A stretch of 64,000 nt of DNA from NCBI GenBank assembly GCA_028455995.1, contig JABELC010000011.1, positions 1 to 64,000 of the forward strand. The letters are read 5' to 3'. A program made the translations under genes and the position numbers. The notes beneath the pieces were generated by a model. It was given only the letters and a program-made list of their open reading frames with translations. It was not told where the DNA came from and did no database searches. Below are positions 33,052 through 45,111 of this stretch, one piece after another; positions within the stretch are counted from its first letter, which is position 1; every line of letters begins with the position of its first letter. This DNA comes from Scleromitrula shiraiana. Taxonomy: Eukaryota > Ascomycota > Leotiomycetes > Helotiales > Sclerotiniaceae.

Positions 33052-34626
33052 TTGTAGCTGGCTTGTCCTTAATGCGTAGAGTATCTGAGAGTAATTTAGA
33101 TAGTTCTTTAGGGCCGGCTTTGAAACTATTCATTTACTGATTTGAGTAAAAAATTTGAAATGTTAGCATTTTATTTCTCTATAATCACGATATTTCCATT
33201 CAAGCGCGTTGGTAAGTCATAGCTATATCCATGGATATAATAGTAGAGCAGGTGAGGCTCTACTTTCGAATTACTTGATTAGGATTAGACGTCAGATATC
33301 CGAGCATTCCAGCGAGCAATGACTTATGATAGGCGAGATATACGTGCTCGGAGTCAAGGAGTTCAGGATTTCTCACATCATACACACTTTCAAAGGATTG
33401 AATTAGTGTTTGTCAGGTATGATTGCATGAAAAGACAAAAACTTTCAATCCTCTCGTTCTATTAAGTGTACAAACAACCAATCGACAATTTCGCTCAATT
33501 CACTGTCTGTTTGTATGGTGAATGGGTCCGAAGTATAAGTAGAAATTTTGGTTTGTATCATATCTCGGACCATTGCCCAATCCGGTTCTCTAATTCAATC
33601 CACTTGTTACCCCACTGTTATTCTACTGCATGAAAGATTGGATCAAAAATGGGCAGTACTGTATATGGTCCTCAATATCTGCATGAAGTATGTATCCTTT
33701 CTATACCTTGAGTTCAATGTTACCCCTTTAATAATGATTGTTAAGCGGTTGAGAATTTATAATTGACAAAAATAGCCTATTTAAAAAGATGGAACTACTC
33801 AATCATTTTCTAGATAAACTTTGTTGGTTACAAAACCCACTGATACTTTATCGGTCAGACAATAACAAATCTACCGTATCATAACGTTTTTTAAGCCTTG
33901 TAAATAAATAATGAGGAGAGGGATTAACGGACGAGGTGACTCAAAAACCATGAGCTAATCTATTCCCGAATGTCTGTTGGAAAGATAGATACTCAAATAT
34001 CTTTTAGATAGTTTATATTTGAATGACTATTTTAACTATGAACATCTCAATACTTTCCTCTTAATCTATTTTGATCATTTATCTCAAATATAGATATTCA
34101 TTATTAACTCATAAGTTTTATATATGATTGTACATTAGTTCAGCAGACATTCAGAACTTAAATAGCTCACAGCAAAGCTAATCCACTTTCTAATGTCCGT
34201 TCAAATGCTAAACATTCAAATATCCAGATACTTTTAACCTTATATAATTATCAGTTTTCATAAGAAATATAGACATTTAAATTAGAATATATTTCGTTAT
34301 TGTCTAGCAGTTACATGAACATTAAGGATTTGAGTAACTGGAGCCTGTACTCTCGAAGTCTTCTGATGACCCTTCCCCTCACTTTCTCAGTCAGATGTTC
34401 CATATTTCTGACGATACTCATCCTTCCTATCTCTAAAATCGCTCGCAATACAAGGATCCACAAAATTACCAAGCCAGCCCTCTTGTCTATGTGAATTCAA
34501 GCCCACATCAGCCAGAAGCTTGTCAGTATAACCTATCAGATCAAGATAAAAGTAATTGCCAGTGGCGCCATGGGCTGGATATCGCCGCTTTGAAAATGCA
34601 TTAGCATATGCTATTTTTTTCTTTCC
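33052..34626. other. AT-rich gene-free stretch
   Basis: No ORF with protein-like composition. Base composition is strongly AT from about 33700 to 34300. It may be degenerate repeat DNA, but I recognise no element. Confidence 0.45.
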
Positions 34627-36050
34627 TTATCCTTGGGAAGGAAGCTTGACGTTGGGATAGAAATATGCGGTAACCCGAATAGCTTGTGCTTCCGCCGCAC
34701 GGAAAGCATTTGAAAGGACAACGTGGCCCACGAAGACTATAGAATCATCATTGAGAGGTGCAATGCCATTGTAAACCCTGGATAGTGTTGACTTATTTGC
34801 TTTGTGGTAGTAGCTTGATGGATTTCCAAGTTTTGGTAACTCGGTGAGCACTTGTGGATCAGCTGCTTTTAACAAACTCGCCCACATTTTCGCGACTGGT
34901 TCAGGATCTTCTTTTGGTGGATGTGGAAGACCAAATTCAACCGATTGAGTCTGAGTGAGGAAAGGATATTTGTGAACCCATCCTGTTCCACACAATATAA
35001 TATCAGAATGAACTTCCGAACCGTCTTGGAGAAGGACTGCATCTGCCTCAAACGATTGAATGTCACTACGATAAGCATGAACCTTTTTAGCAACGATGTC
35101 CCAGAAACCAAGGTGATGAATGAGGCCAATTGTTCCATTGTACCAAAATATTTCAGTATCTGGTTTTAGGCTCTCAAATCCAGATAAAGCCCCTTCACGA
35201 GCATCAAAGTTTGCAAGGTCCGCAGCAGCTTTATTGGCAGTTTTCCTGATTTTAGTGATTAAATTGATACCGAGGGATGACTGGTGAATTGCTCTGATTC
35301 ACCAGGACTTTGGAGTGAAGCATGAAGGACTGAGACCAGCGAAAAATCGAGTAGCTGCCATCTCGGCCCCGTTCATGTACTGCCCTTGTCCTTGAGCACC
35401 AGCGAAAGCAGCTAGACCTTCTCCCGTCTTTCGAACAATCCAGTTGACCTTTTTACCGGCTTTTAACACGATCATAAACCATATCAGCTGCAGATTTGCC
35501 GCCGCCGATGACCGTAATTGATTTGTACAATGAGTCTGGGGCTAAGGCTGTTTTTGAAATCTTTCCGAATTCTTTCTGGTGTATGATAGGCCCTTGGAAA
35601 CGTTACTGATCCGGAAATGCGGGCAATTGAGGGACAGAGTTGTATCCGGCCGCAACAACTAACTTTGACGTGTGTATCGTTTTTGCATCATTTGCACTTC
35701 CATGAATGCTCTAAGCCTCACCAATCTTGCCTACGCTTTGTACCTGGTATCCGAATATGATACGATCTCGTAAGCTTTGGCCATTATAAATGTGGCTGTC
35801 CACATACTCTTCCAGGTACTTCGTAACATATTTTGACTCAAAGGTATCATGCTACAGTTCGGCGTCTTCTGGCATCTTGATAGGAACATCAGAGAAATCA
35901 GTCATTCTCAACCCACTTTCGGAACGAAAGCCTTCATAATGTCGTGCTGCTGAAGTCTCAGTCACATGGCGATGTATGAAGGATCGTCGAAAATACCTGA
36001 GCTCCACACTCCGCCAACCACGGTTTCCTGTTCCAAAATGGCAAGCCTAC
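34627..36050 (-). pseudogene. Broken flavin-containing monooxygenase-like gene
   Basis: Translating the minus strand gives recognisable FMO-type pieces in order but in different frames. From 36050 down: ILEQETVVGGVWSSGIFDDP (end of the FAD-binding fold), then RHYEGFRSESGLRMTDFSDV, the second dinucleotide site VIGGGKSAADM, then VNWIVRKTG, and an intact C-terminal ORF with SDIILCGTGWVHKYPF and SIVFVGHVVLSNAFRAAEAQ. In-frame stops (near 35860, 35720, 35605 and 35300) and at least two frameshifts separate them. The N-terminal FAD GxGxxG motif is missing altogether. It cannot make a full enzyme. It sits beside the LaeA-like methyltransferase. Confidence 0.85.
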
Positions 36051-37438
36051 ATGTTGGATGGATATCCATGTTTTGATTGTTTAGTATGGGATTAAATCAT
36101 CGAGTACCCTAATTGTTCGGTGTCAAATTGAATGGTATGATATTACGATTGTCCAGCATCGTGTTAGATACCATGGTATTTTAAATGCTCTATCAAAAAC
36201 TGATGAGTGATTTGGTATAGCCCCTGGCGCGTCAAGTCGTATTGAGAAAGTGAGTTGAATGTATTGTAAGAATGTAGATAAAGCGATATCAATAAACTCA
36301 TCAATTACGAAGGGGAGACTTGCATTATATAATGGTACGAAAGTTGCAATAATGCATATATACAAACACATCTCTGGATCAGTATTTATCTTCTATAAGA
36401 GTTTCTAGAATTAAGAGGGTAATTATAAAGGAGGTGTGCTATAAAAAGTAGGAGATGCACCCATTTTTTCAATCAGGCGCCCACATTAAGACCATAACAA
36501 CCATAACAACCAAGACAACGAAGTAAAACTATGGCTTAACATACAAGACCTCTGCTGAGAACAAAACATTTCACTGGCACTTCCAGGTTTCTGAAAAGGA
36601 AGTCGTGAAAATTGAGTCGCCTAAGTCCATCCAACCTCCCGTCATTGGAAGATTCGTAAAGTTACCTGCCCCTAAACTAATTGAGCCCTTTACAGAATAA
36701 TTGTCGTATCCTTCGGGGTTTGACTGAATTCCTTAAGACAAAAGTAACACCGCGAATGATTTATTATGCGATGACCACCTCTGGAAGTGCTCTTTATAGT
36801 TGGAATTTCTGCCGTACGAAACATTCGCACATCCTCGAATTTTGCTAGTAATTCGTATAACTAGCTTTGCTTCACTTAAATATGGATGAACATTATCATG
36901 TGAAGTGTCATGCCACAGTGCTCAACAAAATCAATATCCTCACTTTGTCTATTTGGCTGAATCAACATCCAAAGAGCAGTGATATTTGAACCACGAGTAG
37001 GTGTATAGCATCTTTTGCATTTGTTTCTCCATCATGCCTAACATGAACTCGACTGAACGATATATTTTGTACCTTGTTGGCCGGATGAGGATTGCTTATG
37101 AACTCCGAAGCATATTGCTACTGCTGTTGCTATGGATTTATGACCTTCCCGATTAATCAGATCAAGGATTGAGATCATCCTGCAATTGCTGCTGATGCCA
37201 AAACAGGATATATGGATTAATGACACTGATGGGGCGAGACAATGCGGAAAAGTAACAGAAAAGTTTATCTGATTTTTCGGTCTTGAAGCTGCCAAGAGTT
37301 TATCCAGATCGGGGTTTAATTGAATTATAATAAGGAATATTCTGATGCAGATGACTAGCATCGAACGTGTACCTTCGAGACTATTGGCACCGGAAGGCAC
37401 TTTTGAATTCGCAAAGGAAGCATTCTGGAAAGGAAAAC
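36051..37438. other. Gene-poor intergenic region
   Basis: ORFs seen here lack protein-like composition or are shadows of GPI8. No element was recognised. Confidence 0.5.
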
Positions 37439-38654
37439 CTATGATCGCTCCATATATGTTCCAGCCAACCACACCAATGAACATCCAGCCAATGCCCATG
37501 CACCTATGGCTTTCTTTTCCCACCAAGAATTATCAACTTCCACCTTTGCCGCTCTAATCCTTCGTACAGGTTGACTAGCTGGAGGTGGCGCAATTGAAGT
37601 GGCATTCTTCTCCGCAGCCTCGGATCGCTCGCGTAGCTCTGCGATTTTCTTCCCTAGTGACAACAAGTCTTCCTTCCACTCGGTATCATTCGTGACTTTA
37701 TCAACCTCCACGTTCTGAACATTGCCGAAGAAATCCATCAATAATCTCTCCCTACCTCCCTGCTCGCCACCTGGGAAAAGGTCCCACCTGACGCCCGGAT
37801 GGGAATGAATCTTTGACTCATCATAGCTATCGAACAAGTCTCCTAGTGTTTTCTTACAGCCTGGTTCTCTGACTTGCGTTTCCAGAAAGTCAAGGTTGTA
37901 ATATGTGTATCGATCGATAACTGCGACCCCAACATCGTTGTCGGCGTGATGAGAGTATGAAGATTGGTCTATTTCCGAAGAGCCAGTTGCAATTATATTA
38001 GGAGAGTAGAACTTGCTATACATCGTATTCGCCTGGCATGTATCAATCATGAAAAGTAATTCGTGATATCTATGCATTGTTAGTATAGTGCTAAGCACAT
38101 ATTATGAGACGTGAATACCTCTTCTTCTCCCACATCTGCTCGAATGCATCTGCCAGATCAAATGCACTAATTTCCTCTGCGTCCTGGAACTTCAAGAACT
38201 CGTTTCCACCATGCCCTGTCATATACACTAAGATATTACTTCGATCGTCCGTCAAAAGCCTCTTGCTTCGTGGCATTTCATCTCCCACTCGATCTGTTAA
38301 CAATCGAATGAAATTCTCAACAGTAACCTCATATCCTCTATAGTCCACTTCAATATTGTCGCCATAGAGGTCTACAGCACGATCGGCATTACTGTAGACG
38401 GTTCCTGGAAAAGCGTTTCGAGGGTTGCATGCCATATCATCGGGTAACATCAGAATTATCTGCGAATCTGGAATCCCCAGCCGTTTGACTGTGCGGTATA
38501 ATGAGAGAACATTTGCTAGATGTCTATAATTAAACCAAAATCGCGATGTCGAAACTAGTACTGCCCAGTTACTTGTATGTTCTGCATTCACGACAGTAGG
38601 TACTAAGAAAGGCGCCAGCACCATAGGTAGTTGAAGAAGACTGGATATTTTCAT
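37439..38654 (-). CDS. GPI8: GPI-anchor transamidase catalytic subunit (Gpi8/PIG-K)
   Basis: ER-luminal cysteine protease of the C13 (legumain/caspase-like) family. It cuts the C-terminal signal of GPI-anchored precursors and attaches the anchor. Two exons on the minus strand, 38654-38119 and 38069-37439, with a 49-nt intron, give 388 aa, close to yeast Gpi8 (411). It has an N-terminal signal peptide (about 1-24, ending PTVVNAEHTSNWAVLVSTSR), the conserved block FWFNYRHLANVLSLYRTVKR, catalytic His in VYMTGHGGNEF (about 148) and catalytic Cys in LFMIDTCQANTMY (about 190). Near the C-terminus a single hydrophobic helix (about 368-384, KKAIGAWALAGCSLVWLAGT) anchors it in the membrane. All catalytic features are present. 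Confidence 0.95.
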
Positions 38655-39063
38655 TTTGAAGGAGTTTTGAACAGGAGAAAGTTATTATTCTGAAAAAATG
38701 CTTAATTTCTGTACAGTTTATAATTATCCATCGCCGTCTATGGAGAATTTGTAACAATTAAGGGATGTTAGGATGGCTACGCCCTACGCCCTGCAGCTTA
38801 CCAACCAGCCCTGCGATGGATGGAGAACTTCTATATTTATGCCTTATTATAAAGGTTTCGATTATCACATGCCGTAGAAATGCCCCGCCAGACCCGCTTA
38901 TGCCGTCCTCACCACTACTCAGAAACTTTCTAACTTCTCCACCTACGTCGAAGGTCCCTTATCCATAAAAAAAAATATTGAAATCCTAGCATCACAAAGT
39001 AATTTATTTTTCTTTCGGTGGCTAGATGTTGTGTGGGTGAAACGATCATCACTGGAGTAATTA
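38655..39063. other. Divergent intergenic region
   Basis: Upstream DNA shared by GPI8 (-) and the histidine phosphatase gene (+). Confidence 0.5.
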
Positions 39064-41072
39064 TGGGTTGGCCTCCAGCAGTTATCATTGTCGTCAGGTA
39101 AGCCACTTTTTATATTGATATCCATCACCCACAAAGAAACTTGAGTGCATGAATATCATTGGGCTGCTGTAGAGTCATTGGCGGGGTTAATTTTTACTAT
39201 TTCTATAGACATGGTGCTCGACTTGATCAAGCAGATAACCAGTGGTACCTCACAACGCCTACGCCCTACGATCCGCCTCTTACATATGGTGGCTGGACAC
39301 AATCAAGATCTCTTGGAGCTCGAATCGCAAACATTTTGAGAACTCGCGAAACGGATGATGAGCTATCTAACGTTGGCGGCGAACTAAATGCAGGGAATAT
39401 CAGGAAGAGAAGACATAAAGTTGTCATTCATACATCACCATTTCTACGATGTGTTCAAACATCCGTTGCAATAAGTGCCGGGCTTGCACAAAATCCTGGT
39501 CATACACACGCTCGTCGTCCTACATCTGCACAGTCACCACCAAAAAATTCGCAGATGCACTCATCTCCAAGAGGTAGGCCTACAGTAATGACAGATTCAC
39601 CGAAGTTAGCACCCGTTTTGGAGACTGGATCTCTCACATCAAATAACAATAACAAGGTTTTGGGACAAGCAGAAAATATCAAGAAATCAACGATACGTGT
39701 GGATGCATTTTTGGGAGAATGGTTAGCCCCAGAATACTTTGAACACATCACTCCTCCGCCAAGTTCCGTCATGATGGTAGCTGGTGCAAAGGCGGATTTA
39801 TTGCGAAGAGAGGACTACAACAGCCTGATACATATTCGAGATTTTTCCGGTCCGAGTGTATTTCAACCTTTTCCAGGTGGGTGGGGAAGCCCGGTTACTA
39901 CTGAGAAGCATGAATTTCCTGCGTTATCGAGTTTGAGTCATGCTTTACCGAGGAGAGATCGAACAAGCAGTCTAAGCAGTGCCGGAAGCAGTGGAAGTCG
40001 CCCAAGTATCAAGGGCGATAGCAATTTACCAGTCGCTGAGCATGGTGTATATCAACCACCTGTTCCAAGTTATGCTATCTCTACTTCTGATCCGATACCT
40101 CCTGGGTATGTTACACATGCGCGAGATGCCTGCGTTGATGTGGATTATCAATGGGATAGCATGAGGGAACCTTTAAATTGGGGAAATGGTGGTGAATATG
40201 GTGAAGAGTGGCCAGCCATGCATAAGAGGTTTCGAAAGGGCCTCCAAAACATGTTAGCTTGGTATAAGAATGATGAGGACCCTGTGAAGTTGGCTACTAG
40301 GACCCCAACAACTCCCGCATTTGATTCACATTTTGCTATGGAAAGTCCTGATGACGAAGATACGGATCTAGTCCTCGTTTTGGTAACCCACGGTGCAGGA
40401 TGCAATGCTTTAATTGGAGCCCTGACAGGACAGCCACTTTTGATGGATGTTGGTATGGCCTCACTAACAATGGCAGTTCGAAAGCCAATTCAAGAGAATA
40501 CTCCTACCTCAATTCCTGGTGCTACTCCTACGAGCCACTCGCGGACTTCCTCGAAAAATCTCTCAATTGCAGATGAATATGATCTCAAACTTACAGCAAA
40601 CACGGAACATCTACGATCGAACACAAATAGTGCTTCTTCGTCGAGAAGCGCTTCTGTCACATCAACGTTCCGCGAACGTCATGGAACTGATCCCGGACGC
40701 CCTCCTGTAATGAGTTCTACTTCTACCAGTCTCGGCAGTATCAGAAGAACAGCTTCAATTGCTAGTTCTGCCCCCAGAACATTTGCACCAATAAAACAAT
40801 CTTCAATTGGATTATGGAGTGCTACTCCACCTTTGCGTGAAGATGCTGATGAAGCCGAAGAAACAGATGGGGATAGTATGATATTAAACTTCGGAGATGA
40901 TGGAAGTAAACCTGCACTGGTAGAAGAGAAGAAGAAGCCTACCGTGTCGGAGAATGAAGAGGATGAAGTCGCTCCGCTCGGTTTGTGGGGTTCTCCAAGA
41001 CCAGCTGTTGAACCTGAAAAGATGAAAGATCATGCATTGAAGCGAAGGTGGACTGTGAATGAGCGTGCATAG
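39064..41072 (+). CDS. Histidine phosphatase superfamily (phosphoglycerate mutase-like) protein
   Basis: Branch-1 histidine phosphatase-type protein, of the group containing yeast Tfc7 and YNL108C and the UBASH3/Sts phosphatase domains. A short first exon 39064-39098 (MGWPPAVIIVV) splices over a 110-nt intron to 39209-41072, giving 632 aa. The junction creates the catalytic RHG motif in VVRHGARLDQ. Other family parts are YGGWTQSRSLGARIA, the second Arg in HTSPFLRCVQTS, a catalytic acid region (FLGEWLAPEYFE) and the second catalytic His in LVLVTHGAGCNALIGAL. The family domain is split by long Ser/Pro-rich inserts, and the last 200 residues are low-complexity. True phosphatase activity is plausible because both His and Arg are present. 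Confidence 0.88.
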
Positions 41073-42408
41073 ATAGAGCCTTGAAATGAGATGGTGGGAC
41101 GCGAGTGAAGGGCACTTTGTTGTGTATTTTCGCTGGGTGTGCACGAATAGGAATCATAATCCTATTTCCTTAGTGTTTTTGTAATTCAGGAGCGTGGCGT
41201 TACGGCGGACGAACGATATCGATATGAATGAAAAGTTTTTCTGACTTTCTTGGTCCTTATTGGTTATGGGGTATAGGAATTTGGAGGAAAGGAACTCAGA
41301 TATTTCCAATTCGGTGGGATGGACAAGCCTCATCTGCTTACCATGATTTGGAGGGTTATGGTTTCATTGTTACATACCTAGGTATATATTTTAAAAGCAA
41401 ACTTAGGTATATATTCACAATTTTATCACGCTATCTTCTCTCTATAGTTTTGCCTTTGCGCGATTTTGCCGTCTGGTTGAATAGATAAAGTATGGTACAT
41501 ACCAAGAGACAAATTGGACACTGGCAAAGTTTAGATTCTCTTCTAGAAGTAGGGATGTAAAGACACAATCAAAAGCCAAAGTAACACTAAACGCCAGTTT
41601 ACAAACACAATATGGCTATATAACCCAACTCTAGCAACACATCTTCATAATTAACATTTATCATCAATGCAAAATATATAGAAAGCCTCCACACTCGGTG
41701 CACCTTGATCTTAATATCCCGCTTCGTAAGCGGCCGTCCAACGTCTACCTTCATCAGTTTGAAGCCAATCCTTCTGAGCCTTGCGCCAACTCTTTTCTCT
41801 CTCTTCGCTTTGTATTCCGCACCCTTACGTTATCACTCGACGAGTTTCGGTTACTGTATGCTTAGTCATTGAGGGACTTTGTATCTGAGCTACTCGTATT
41901 TTATCCTCAAAAACCCTTTTCAAAAAAAACTGAGAGTTGCTCCAAAGAACTATTTTTTGGACCACGCCAAGAACAAGGCTCAATGATGTTGGGAAAAACC
42001 CACTTGAGCAAGTAATATTCGAGTATTGAGCATTTTCACCGGTCGGTACACAGAACGGACTACAGTTCTTGGTCAGCGCTAAAAGAGGAGTAACATATAG
42101 CCTATATATCTCATGGTGGACGGTAACGGTCTGGTCTGGATAATAACCTTGGATGCGCCATGTTCGTTGATGTTAGTTTATGACGAAACGAATTCTAGCC
42201 GTTGAAGTTCCGGATGTCTGTTAAGTTGGATTTAATCAGTATAGGTGGTTGTCTTGAATGCTAATGTTAAATATAAATATCAGACCTCAATTAGTCCTAT
42301 AGGTATTTCAATATCCAGACTTGAAGCAAGCATTCAAAATAGGTTAGCTAAACATAGATATGAATGTTTATATCTTTAATCTTCGTTCCTCATTGCCTCG
42401 ACTTCCTC
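41073..42408. other. Intergenic region, no gene seen
   Basis: Convergent 3' flanks with AT-rich filler. Confidence 0.5.
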
Positions 42409-43590
42409 CTAAATTGGACCTCCCTGTCTCTTTGGTTTCCCATCACTAGTAACCTTTTTACTCTGCAAACCCGATAATCCTCTATGACTACTGCTCCTAT
42501 GTTTATGCGGAGTTGAGCCATCTGACTGCGTTGTTTGTGGTGTCCTAGAACTCTCAGCTGTGGCTGACCCTCCGCTTGATCCTGTATGCCTCTTCTTCTT
42601 CTTCTTCTTCTTCCTCTCAGGCTTGTCAGTAATCGACATTTGCGAAAAACTTGTATCTACCCTTCCTCGTTTCTCTAAAGACATCAAAGGAGCGGCTCCG
42701 CTATCGCTATCGCTAGACAGAGACGTCCTAGGAGCTGATGTATAACAGCAGGAAGAGTTGAGTTTGAAAGCGGAAATAATGTCCTCTTGTTGGGGTGCTT
42801 CTCGATGTAAGCTCTAAATGTGTCCGCAAAGCCTGTATTTGTTTTCACTTCGTAGCTCAGAAGTCTGCCGATTACGAACCTCTTGATCGCATATTCTTGC
42901 ATGATCGTATCTATCGTTTCTAGATATCCGCTCTCGAATTTGTCACCATATCCATATTCATGAACAGCCCTTCTCATGCATCTTCTAGCTTCCTCAAGAA
43001 GGTCTAACCGTTTTGTGTTGAGCGCCCCATGTTTGATGAATTCCTCACGTTTTGATTGTTTATTTGAGGTTGATATGTTACTAAATTCATGGTTAAGTTG
43101 ATTCACGTATGCATTTTTGTTTTCAAGAAGTAATTTGGCTAGGTGTTTCTTTTGCTTTTCCTCTTCCTCAGTCAATACTGCCTGCTGACTCTGAAGTCTA
43201 TAAAAGTAACAAATCTCCCATTTTGGGCTTGTTTGCCTCCAAATATCCTACGATGGTGCCGCGGGAATTTGATCTCATCCTTGGCACCTAGCTGCTGCGA
43301 TAACCAAACAAAATAGAGCCAGAATGCACCAGCTTTACCGCTCTATCAGCCATGGAGCTGTTAGCGGTGGCTTAAGGTGTAAGTGCTTGGAAATAGATGT
43401 ATAAATGGCTTACCAGGATGACAGCTCCTTCGACGCAACGCATGGTATTATAAAAGCGTCGCCCAGGGCATTTTATTTGTGATTTTTGCTCTTCCTCGTT
43501 GGAGCCAAGAAGGGCCTCGTACCACTCAGCACTAACTGTGCCAGCCATCATCACCTCCCAGTTTTTAGTCTTCTTTTCCGGTGGTTCCAT
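42409..43590 (-). CDS. Unrecognised protein; gene structure uncertain at both introns
   Basis: I do not recognise this protein. A plausible first exon is 43590-43414 (MEPPEKKTKNWEVMMAGTVS to EGAVIL, with a GTAAGC donor). It joins an exon beginning near 43190 in phase 0 (SQQAVLTEEEEKQKKHLAK). That exon is helical and charged (LLEEARRCMRRAVHEYGYG, KRFVIGRLLSYEV) and runs to a stop at 42684 (227-aa model). A downstream ORF in another frame, 42409-42687, encodes a natural-looking tail with SLSSDSDSGAAP, a run of seven Lys after PER, and a Ser/Thr-rich end. Joining it needs either a 50-nt intron with a weak GTCTCT donor (302-aa model) or a frameshift. The Lys run is coded by a CTT microsatellite. 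Confidence 0.5.
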
Positions 43591-45111
43591 ATTGACTCGC
43601 ACACGCTCCCAGCAACCGAATTCTCTCTCGCAACTGACTTTGGAATCTCAGACCCATCATCGCATTTACCAACTACCATCATTACTAGTGCAATATCCAT
43701 GTCGACTTTCATTGTTTCATCTTTTGTCTTGTAGTGTTTTCCATTCTCGTGCCAAGGATTGGAGCGGAGATAGAATTTATAAATCATAATTTGCTGATTT
43801 CGAAGTTGTCGATTCCTATGTTGTTGGCACAAAGAGATATTTAGAGGGGATGATATATATGAAATAAGTCTATATCGAGATTTGTACTTCAAACTTCCAG
43901 AGACTGAGGAAAAGTAAAGGGTAGTAGTGAGTATAGCATTGAAGACTTCTTTAGTTTTATATATTTTTCTTATCCTCTGCATCCATCTTCCTGGGATAAA
44001 TAAACAGTGCAGGGGTTAGTTTAATGTATGTTTCAATGAAAGCATGGCTGATGCTATGGTCATTATACGTATCAAAATACCTGGTATAACAAATAGTACG
44101 TAGTATTATACATAGTATACAGACGCTCTAGCACCGACACCATACTGAAATGCTTCAGCATTTCCTATCTAAAAGAATCCGATTGTTCACTTGACATAAA
44201 CAAGCGGGCCATCTTGACCTCACTCGGCCGAAGTGATCGTTTCAACACAAATGCAACTATATATGAAGCCTTTGCCAAGCAACTCACAGTTCCGTCAAGA
44301 CTTGATCGGCAATCTAAGTTGATATAAAGTTCGATGGTGATTTACGATAGTAGAAACTAACGTTATTTGAATGGCATTGAATATGCAGATCAGACCACTG
44401 GCAATAAGATGTAGTAAAAGATACGATCGCGGTTCATGAAATATCTTTGAATCAAGACGTGAGAATATAGGTGTTTCCAATTCGATGACAAACAATCAGA
44501 ATATCATATTTTCCAATTCAATTCTTAGATACAGAACGCGGTGGTTCGTGAATTGCTACACCCTGATGATGTTGGTAATTTGCTTATGTAAAAAGTCTCA
44601 AGCTTTACTCGTACATACAAGTTATTCATCGGCGCTAAAGAGGGGTACAATATGGTCTACCGAGCCGAGCTACTCCCAACATCAACAACTACGCTCTAAA
44701 ATATGCGTCTAAATAGATGACCAAACCTACAAGTTCGAAAAACAGTGAAGTATACTCGAGCTTTCTCGATCAACCCTCTTACGTCAAGAATCAAGATTGA
44801 ATAATTGCATCTTGATTGGCTCGCTGGCTAGAATAATCAAACACTAGCGAGATCTTTACTGTTTTACAATTAGTTCTATAGCATATATGCCTATATCTAT
44901 TATCCAGCCAGTCAATCGAATCAGATCAGATCAAATCAAATTAAATAATCGAAGTTCCGACACCAAACAAACAAGAATATGTATTCAGAATCAGAGAGCC
45001 AAAGCTAGAGCCAAGACTACGTATAATATATTATAACAAGGTGCATTCACACGAGCATCTACTAACTCCCCCTTAAAAAAACACATTCTTCCTCCCCTTC
45101 CCTCCCCCCGT
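43591..45111. other. Intergenic region, no gene seen
   Basis: AT-rich; short ORFs only. Confidence 0.5.

Noticed and set aside
33052..34626. A transposon in the AT-rich gap
   Set aside because: No transposase, reverse transcriptase, terminal repeats or target duplications were recognised.
37038..37526. A 162-aa minus-strand ORF overlapping the 3' end of GPI8
   Set aside because: It reads a different frame of the same DNA as the GPI8 C-terminus, which is the supported product.
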